8,590 nucleotides of DNA, taken from positions 1 to 8,590 of the forward strand of contig JAFMRN010000089.1 of the NCBI GenBank assembly GCA_017354065.1. Direction: 5' to 3'. This document shows, one piece after another, positions 5,700-8,590 of this stretch. The translations under genes and the position numbers were made by a program. Position 1 is the first letter of the stretch; each line of letters begins with the position of its first letter. The stretch comes from Solirubrobacterales bacterium. Its GTDB lineage: Bacteria; Actinomycetota; Thermoleophilia; Solirubrobacterales; Solirubrobacteraceae. Under the pieces are notes generated by a model. The model was not told the DNA's origin, ran no database searches, and saw nothing but the letters and a program-made list of their open reading frames with translations.

Positions 5700-6836
5700 G
5701 TGACCCGCCGCCAGGTCCTGATCCTCGGCGACCGCCAAGGGCTTGCCGCCGCGCTCGCGCGCCAGCTCACAGAGCGCGACATCCAGCCGCGCGTGATCTA
5801 CGGCGGCACGGACACCGAGCTCGCCTCGACCCTGTCAGCCGGGCGCTGGGCGGCGGTGGTGGTGCTGACCCATGACGATCCGCTGGCACTGCGGCTGACG
5901 TTGCTGAGCGCCCAGGTACGGCCCGAGCTGCCCCAGTGGGTCACGCTGTTCGACCGCACGATCGTGCACCGCTTCCACCAGATCATGCCGTCGGTCAACG
6001 TCGTTGACGCCGCCGTGCTGGTCGCGAACGCGCTTGCCGACCGGTGTGTGGCCGCGCTTGACAAGCCGCGGGGCAGCGCCGGCGTGCGGGTCGTTGATGA
6101 CGCGCTGCGCCTGATGCTGCTGGCGGGCGCGGGCCTGATCGCGATCCTGGCCCTCCAGACCGTGCTGACGGTCCTCGCGCTGCGTGAGGGCGTGGTCGAC
6201 GCGATCTACTACGCGACGCGGTCGCTCGCGACCGTCGCCGATGTGCCCCACGCGGAGGCGGGCGCGGTCTGGTTCAAGCTGATCTCGACGGTGACGACGA
6301 TCGTCTCGGTCGCGCTTGTCGCGGTCTTCACGGCCGCGCTGGTGCGCCGGCTGAGCCGTGCGCGCCTGACCACGGTGCTCGGACGCCGGCGGGCGCCCGC
6401 TCGCGGCCACGCGGTGCTGGTCGGGTTCGGGCAGATCGGCTTCCGCCTGGCGCTGGAGCTGCGCAGTCGCGGCGTGGCGATGCTCGCGCTTGAGCGCGAC
6501 GTCGACGCGCCCTGTGTGCGACTGGCGCGGCGCGCCGGCATTCCGGTCGCGATTGGCCGCGGCGATGACCGCGCGACGCTGGAGCTGCTCGGCGTGCACC
6601 GCTGCGGCGTGGTGGCAGCAGTCACCTCCGATGATCTGACCAACGTCGCGATCGGGCTGGCGGCAACGGACGTGCGCCCGGAGGTCCCGCTGGTACTGCG
6701 CCTCGGAGACGGCAACGTGGCGGCCGAGACAGAGTCATTGCTGCACTTTGGGAGCGTGTGTGACGCGCACGGCCTGATAGCAGGTCACATCGCCGCGGAG
6801 ATCAGCAGCGCGTTTACAACGCGTCCGGTTCTGTAA
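5700..6836 (+). CDS. RCK/TrkA-N two-domain membrane protein, K+ channel-like with degenerate filter
   Basis: A 378-residue protein from the GTG at 5700. Order: N-terminal Rossmann-like domain about 1-120 starting VLILGDRQG, with no clean GxGxxG; membrane helix 1 about 136-161; a pore-like loop about 163-189; membrane helix 2 about 192-215; then an Arg-rich stretch and a C-terminal TrkA-N/RCK nucleotide-binding domain about 236-336 with GFGQIG (242-247) and the acidic ERD (265-267) that typically binds ribose. This layout matches actinobacterial 'NAD-binding' ion-channel-like proteins related to two-helix K+ channels. Where K+ channels have TVGYG, this one reads TVADV (178-182), so K+ selectivity is unlikely; it may be a nonselective pore or a nucleotide-responsive membrane sensor. 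In-frame starts at 5574 and GTG 5670 exist. I chose 5700 because the first strand of the Rossmann fold begins there and TATCTT lies 6 bases upstream. Fold confident, function uncertain. Confidence 0.85.
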   Translation: MTRRQVLILGDRQGLAAALARQLTERDIQPRVIYGGTDTELASTLSAGRWAAVVVLTHDDPLALRLTLLSAQVRPELPQWVTLFDRTIVHRFHQIMPSVNVVDAAVLVANALADRCVAALDKPRGSAGVRVVDDALRLMLLAGAGLIAILALQTVLTVLALREGVVDAIYYATRSLATVADVPHAEAGAVWFKLISTVTTIVSVALVAVFTAALVRRLSRARLTTVLGRRRAPARGHAVLVGFGQIGFRLALELRSRGVAMLALERDVDAPCVRLARRAGIPVAIGRGDDRATLELLGVHRCGVVAAVTSDDLTNVAIGLAATDVRPEVPLVLRLGDGNVAAETESLLHFGSVCDAHGLIAGHIAAEISSAFTTRPVL

Positions 6837-6838
6837 AC
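6812..6838. promoter_or_regulatory. Inverted repeat GTTTACA-N13-TGTAAAC upstream of the SDR gene
   Basis: Perfect 7-base arms (6812-6818 and 6832-6838) flank a 13-base centre that contains ACGCGT. The repeat overlaps the last codons and the stop (6834-6836) of the channel-like gene, and is centred about 30 bases upstream of the SDR ATG, across the expected -35 region. No T-run follows, so a terminator is less likely than a repressor or activator site for the SDR gene. A second small repeat, CGGTT-N5-AACCG (6826-6840), overlaps it. Confidence 0.45.
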
Positions 6839-6841
6839 CGC

Positions 6842-6847
6842 GACAAT
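6842..6847 (+). promoter_or_regulatory. Candidate -10 element for the SDR gene
   Basis: GACAAT matches TATAAT at four of six positions and is separated by seven bases from the ATG at 6855. No Shine-Dalgarno sequence lies between. The arrangement closely resembles CACAAT-N7-ATG before the sigma factor gene. No good -35 hexamer is seen; the inverted repeat at 6812-6838 occupies that place. Confidence 0.35.
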
Positions 6848-6854
6848 CGCCCAC

Positions 6855-7685
6855 ATGAGTACAAGTAGCTTCCGCCCCGGCCTGCTCGAAGGCCAAGTCG
6901 CGATCGTCTCGGGGGCCGGTTCGGGGATCGGTCGCGTCACCGCCCTTGAACTCGCCTCCCTCGGCGCCGAGGTGATCATCTGCGGCCGCCGGCCTGAACC
7001 GATCGCTGAGACCGCCGCGCTGGATCCCAACGGCCGGATCCACGCCGAAGTCGCCGATATCCGTGAGGAGTCCGACGTCGAGCGCTTCCTCGACGTCGTG
7101 CTCGACCGCCACGAGAAGGTCGACCTGCTGGTGAACAACGCCGGCGGCCAGTTCCTCGCGCCGGCCGAGGCGATCACGCCGAAGGGCTTCCGCACGGTGA
7201 TCCGGCTGAACGTGGAGGGCACCTGGCTGATGACCCACGGCGTCGCCACCCGCTCGATGATCCCCAACGGCGGCGGCAAGGTCGTGTCGATCACGCTGTC
7301 CCCGCACAACGGCCAGCCGGGCATGGCGCACTCCTCAGCGGCCCGCGCGGCGGTGGAGAACCTGATGCGCGTGCTGTCGATCGAGTGGGCGCGTTTCAAC
7401 ATCAAGCTGAACGCGATAGCCGCCGGGCAGATCGCGACCGAGGTGTTCCGCACCAAGTACCCGCAAGAGGTCGTCTCCCAGATGGAGAACACCGTGCCGC
7501 TGGGCCGCCTCGGCACCCCGGAGGAGATCGCGGGCACCATCAGCTATCTGGCGTCGCCCGCGGGCGATTTCGTTTCGGGAACGGTGCTGACCGTGGACGG
7601 CGCCCGCGATAACTGGATCGGACCGTTCCCGCCGAAGGAGATCGCCGGCGACGACGGGGTGATGGTCGCCGAGCAACGTAAGTAG
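6855..7685 (+). CDS. SDR-family oxidoreductase, resembles peroxisomal trans-2-enoyl-CoA reductase
   Basis: A 276-residue short-chain dehydrogenase/reductase with one Rossmann fold. The dinucleotide motif is SGAGSGIGR (19-27), and GRR after the second strand (44-46) suggests NADP(H). NNAGGQF (94-100) follows, then the C-terminal substrate region with PLGRLGTPEEIA (215-226) and FVSGTVLTVDG (239-249). The usual YxxxK is replaced: at that position the protein reads HSSAAR, placing Ser160 at Tyr and Arg164 at Lys. The combination NNAGGQF-LAPAE and HSxAARA resembles peroxisomal trans-2-enoyl-CoA reductase (PECR) and the 2,4-dienoyl-CoA reductase branch, so reduction or oxidation of an acyl-CoA or similar substrate is possible. 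Bacterial relatives are, as I recall, also labelled citronellol/citronellal dehydrogenase. Family is certain; substrate is not. The predicted start has no Shine-Dalgarno sequence. Confidence 0.93.
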   Translation: MSTSSFRPGLLEGQVAIVSGAGSGIGRVTALELASLGAEVIICGRRPEPIAETAALDPNGRIHAEVADIREESDVERFLDVVLDRHEKVDLLVNNAGGQFLAPAEAITPKGFRTVIRLNVEGTWLMTHGVATRSMIPNGGGKVVSITLSPHNGQPGMAHSSAARAAVENLMRVLSIEWARFNIKLNAIAAGQIATEVFRTKYPQEVVSQMENTVPLGRLGTPEEIAGTISYLASPAGDFVSGTVLTVDGARDNWIGPFPPKEIAGDDGVMVAEQRK

Positions 7686-7709
7686 CGGAATGTGGTTCTT
7701 CTTACATAA

Positions 7710-7731
7710 AGGTTGAACCTGACTTTTCAAC
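7710..7731. promoter_or_regulatory. Nested inverted repeats upstream of the sigma factor gene
   Basis: Two symmetric elements overlap: AGGTT-G-AACCT (7710-7720) and GTTGAA-N8-TTCAAC (7712-7717 with 7726-7731), both perfect. They lie in the 74-base gap between the SDR stop and the sigma gene start, 29-50 bases before the ATG, at or just upstream of the expected -35 region. This suits an operator or autoregulatory element for the sigma gene. The arms are too short and lack a T-run for a terminator. Confidence 0.4.
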
Positions 7732-7752
7732 GCTTGGCGACGTAGCCACAAT
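7724..7752 (+). promoter_or_regulatory. Candidate promoter of the sigma factor gene
   Basis: TTTTCA (7724-7729) and CACAAT (7747-7752) are separated by 17 bases, each matching the sigma-70 consensus at four of six positions. CACAAT is followed by seven bases and the ATG at 7760, again a leaderless-type layout. The -35 half overlaps the right arm of the inverted repeat at 7726-7731, so binding there would affect this promoter. Evidence is weak-consensus only. Confidence 0.35.
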
Positions 7753-7759
7753 ATGAGTG

Positions 7760-8590
7760 ATGGAGGCGTCAGTCGCCCACGAGGACCGGGCGAAGACCAA
7801 GCCGCCGGCCGCCCCTGGCGGCGCGGGGCTGGCGCTGCGTGCCCTCAGCGACGAGGCGCTGACCAAGCAGATCGCACGGGGCAGCGACCGCGCCTTCGAG
7901 GTCCTGTACTGGCGCCATCAGCAACAGCTGTCGCGCTACTGCCGCAGCCTGGTGGGCAACGAGGCCGATACCCAGGATGCGCTGCAGAGCACGATGACCA
8001 ACGCGCTGCTGGCATTGCGCGAGAAACGTCGCGACGCGCCGCTGAAGCCGTGGCTGTTCCGGATCGCGCACAACGAGTCGATCTCGCTGCTGCGCCGGCG
8101 TCAAGCCGCACCCCAGCTGGATGTGGACGACGTCCCGGAGAGCACGCTGGCGGCCGGGCCCTCAGCCCGCGCCGCCCACGAGGTGGCCGAGCAGCGCGAG
8201 CGGCTGACGATGCTCCTGGCCGACCTGGAGGACCTGCCCGAACGCCAGCGCGCGGCGCTGGTCATGCGCGAGCTCAGCGGGCTCTCACACGAGGAGATCT
8301 CCACCGCGCTCGAGGTTTCTCTTGGCGTTGCAAAACAAACCGTGCTGGAAGCACGGCGATCCCTTGCGGAATTCACGGAAGGCCGCGCTATGGCTTGTGA
8401 CCAGATCCAGCAGTTGATTTCTGACGGCGACCGTCGCACCCTGCGCAGCCGCCGCGTCCGAGCACACCTACGTGACTGCTCCAGCTGTGCGGCCTTCGCC
8501 GAGGCGATTGACACTCGCAAGACAGATCTGTTGGCGCTGAGCCCGGCGCTGCCCGCAACCGCATCCGCTGCTCTGATCGGCGCCCTGGCA
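7760..8590 (+). CDS. ECF-type RNA polymerase sigma factor with C-terminal zinc-finger (zf-HC2-like) extension, partial at the 3' end
   Basis: An open frame of 277 codons runs from the ATG at 7760 to the window edge without a stop. After a flexible N-terminus (1-25) comes sigma region 2 (about 33-115: AFEVLYWRHQQQLSRYCRSL, PWLFRIAHNESISLLRRR), a linker, and region 4 (about 148-206: DLPERQRAALVMRELSGLSHEEI, recognition helix GVAKQTVLEARRSL). A tail follows with Cys213 and HLRDCSSC (236-243), a C...HxxxCxxC pattern as in zinc-binding anti-sigma factors, then an Ala/Leu/Pro-rich stretch at the edge. It should direct RNA polymerase to a set of stress or envelope promoters and may sense its signal through its own tail; the last point is inference. 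Such tailed sigma factors are, from recall, typical of Thermoleophilia. A different-frame ATG at 7753 opens only a spurious reading frame. Confidence 0.92.
   Translation, partial: MEASVAHEDRAKTKPPAAPGGAGLALRALSDEALTKQIARGSDRAFEVLYWRHQQQLSRYCRSLVGNEADTQDALQSTMTNALLALREKRRDAPLKPWLFRIAHNESISLLRRRQAAPQLDVDDVPESTLAAGPSARAAHEVAEQRERLTMLLADLEDLPERQRAALVMRELSGLSHEEISTALEVSLGVAKQTVLEARRSLAEFTEGRAMACDQIQQLISDGDRRTLRSRRVRAHLRDCSSCAAFAEAIDTRKTDLLALSPALPATASAALIGALA

Noticed and set aside
5835..6599. A 254-codon minus-strand frame opposite the channel-like gene
   Set aside because: The translation is Arg/Gln/His-rich with no domain. The plus-strand frame has membrane helices and a GFGQIG nucleotide-binding motif.
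5700..6836. A standard K+ channel or Trk uptake regulator
   Set aside because: The filter reads TVADV instead of TVGYG, and TrkA has no membrane helices, so neither label is supported.
6735..7540. Two long minus-strand frames opposite the SDR gene (6735-7331 and 6785-7540)
   Set aside because: They overlap each other and an unmistakable SDR gene on the plus strand, and show no family signature.
7753..8400. A 215-codon plus-strand frame starting at the ATG at 7753
   Set aside because: It is out of frame with the sigma factor gene that starts at 7760. Its Arg/Ala/Gly-rich translation has no domain, while the 7760 frame gives sigma regions 2 and 4.

Overview
The window is high-GC DNA that reads as chromosome from an actinobacterium, most likely of the class Thermoleophilia (Solirubrobacterales type: Conexibacter, Solirubrobacter, Patulibacter and relatives). 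This is an inference from recall: the sigma factor at the right edge has the zinc-finger tail I associate with that group, translation starts lack Shine-Dalgarno sequences, and cytoplasmic PAS-GGDEF proteins are abundant. No rRNA, tRNA, CRISPR array, insertion sequence or phage gene is visible. Coding density is very high and no gene-free stretch exceeds about 100 bases.

Left part, minus strand (1-5607): four paralogous cyclic-di-GMP turnover proteins lie head to tail, transcribed right to left. In transcription order they are PAS-PAS-GGDEF (4213-5607), PAS-PAS-GGDEF-EAL (2058-4163), PAS-PAS-GGDEF (597-1970) and a fourth copy cut by the window edge (1-547, first PAS domain and the start of the second). 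All are predicted to be soluble. The three complete GGDEF domains carry AGDEF active sites and intact RxxD inhibitory sites. Only one member has an EAL domain, and its catalytic residues are all present. The four starts share the sequence ATGCC(A/C)GG, preceded at 8-11 bases by a TANNNT hexamer, so each gene probably has its own promoter and a leaderless or nearly leaderless mRNA.

Middle (5608-5699): a divergent promoter region with the perfect inverted repeat TAACAC-N2-GTGTTA. Right part, plus strand (5700-8590): a membrane protein built as Rossmann domain, two membrane helices and a second Rossmann (RCK/TrkA-N) domain, whose K+ filter is degenerate; a short-chain dehydrogenase/reductase resembling peroxisomal trans-2-enoyl-CoA reductase and lacking the usual YxxxK pair; and an ECF-type sigma factor with a zf-HC2-like tail, cut by the window edge. 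The gaps before the last two genes each hold an inverted repeat near the predicted promoter.

The minus-strand genes plausibly form a sensory module that sets c-di-GMP levels. The three plus-strand genes show no clear functional link to it or to each other. The most notable observations are the shared start-site element of the paralog array, the absence of Shine-Dalgarno sequences at all seven starts, the channel-like protein without a GYG filter, and the sigma factor fused to a zinc-binding anti-sigma-like module.
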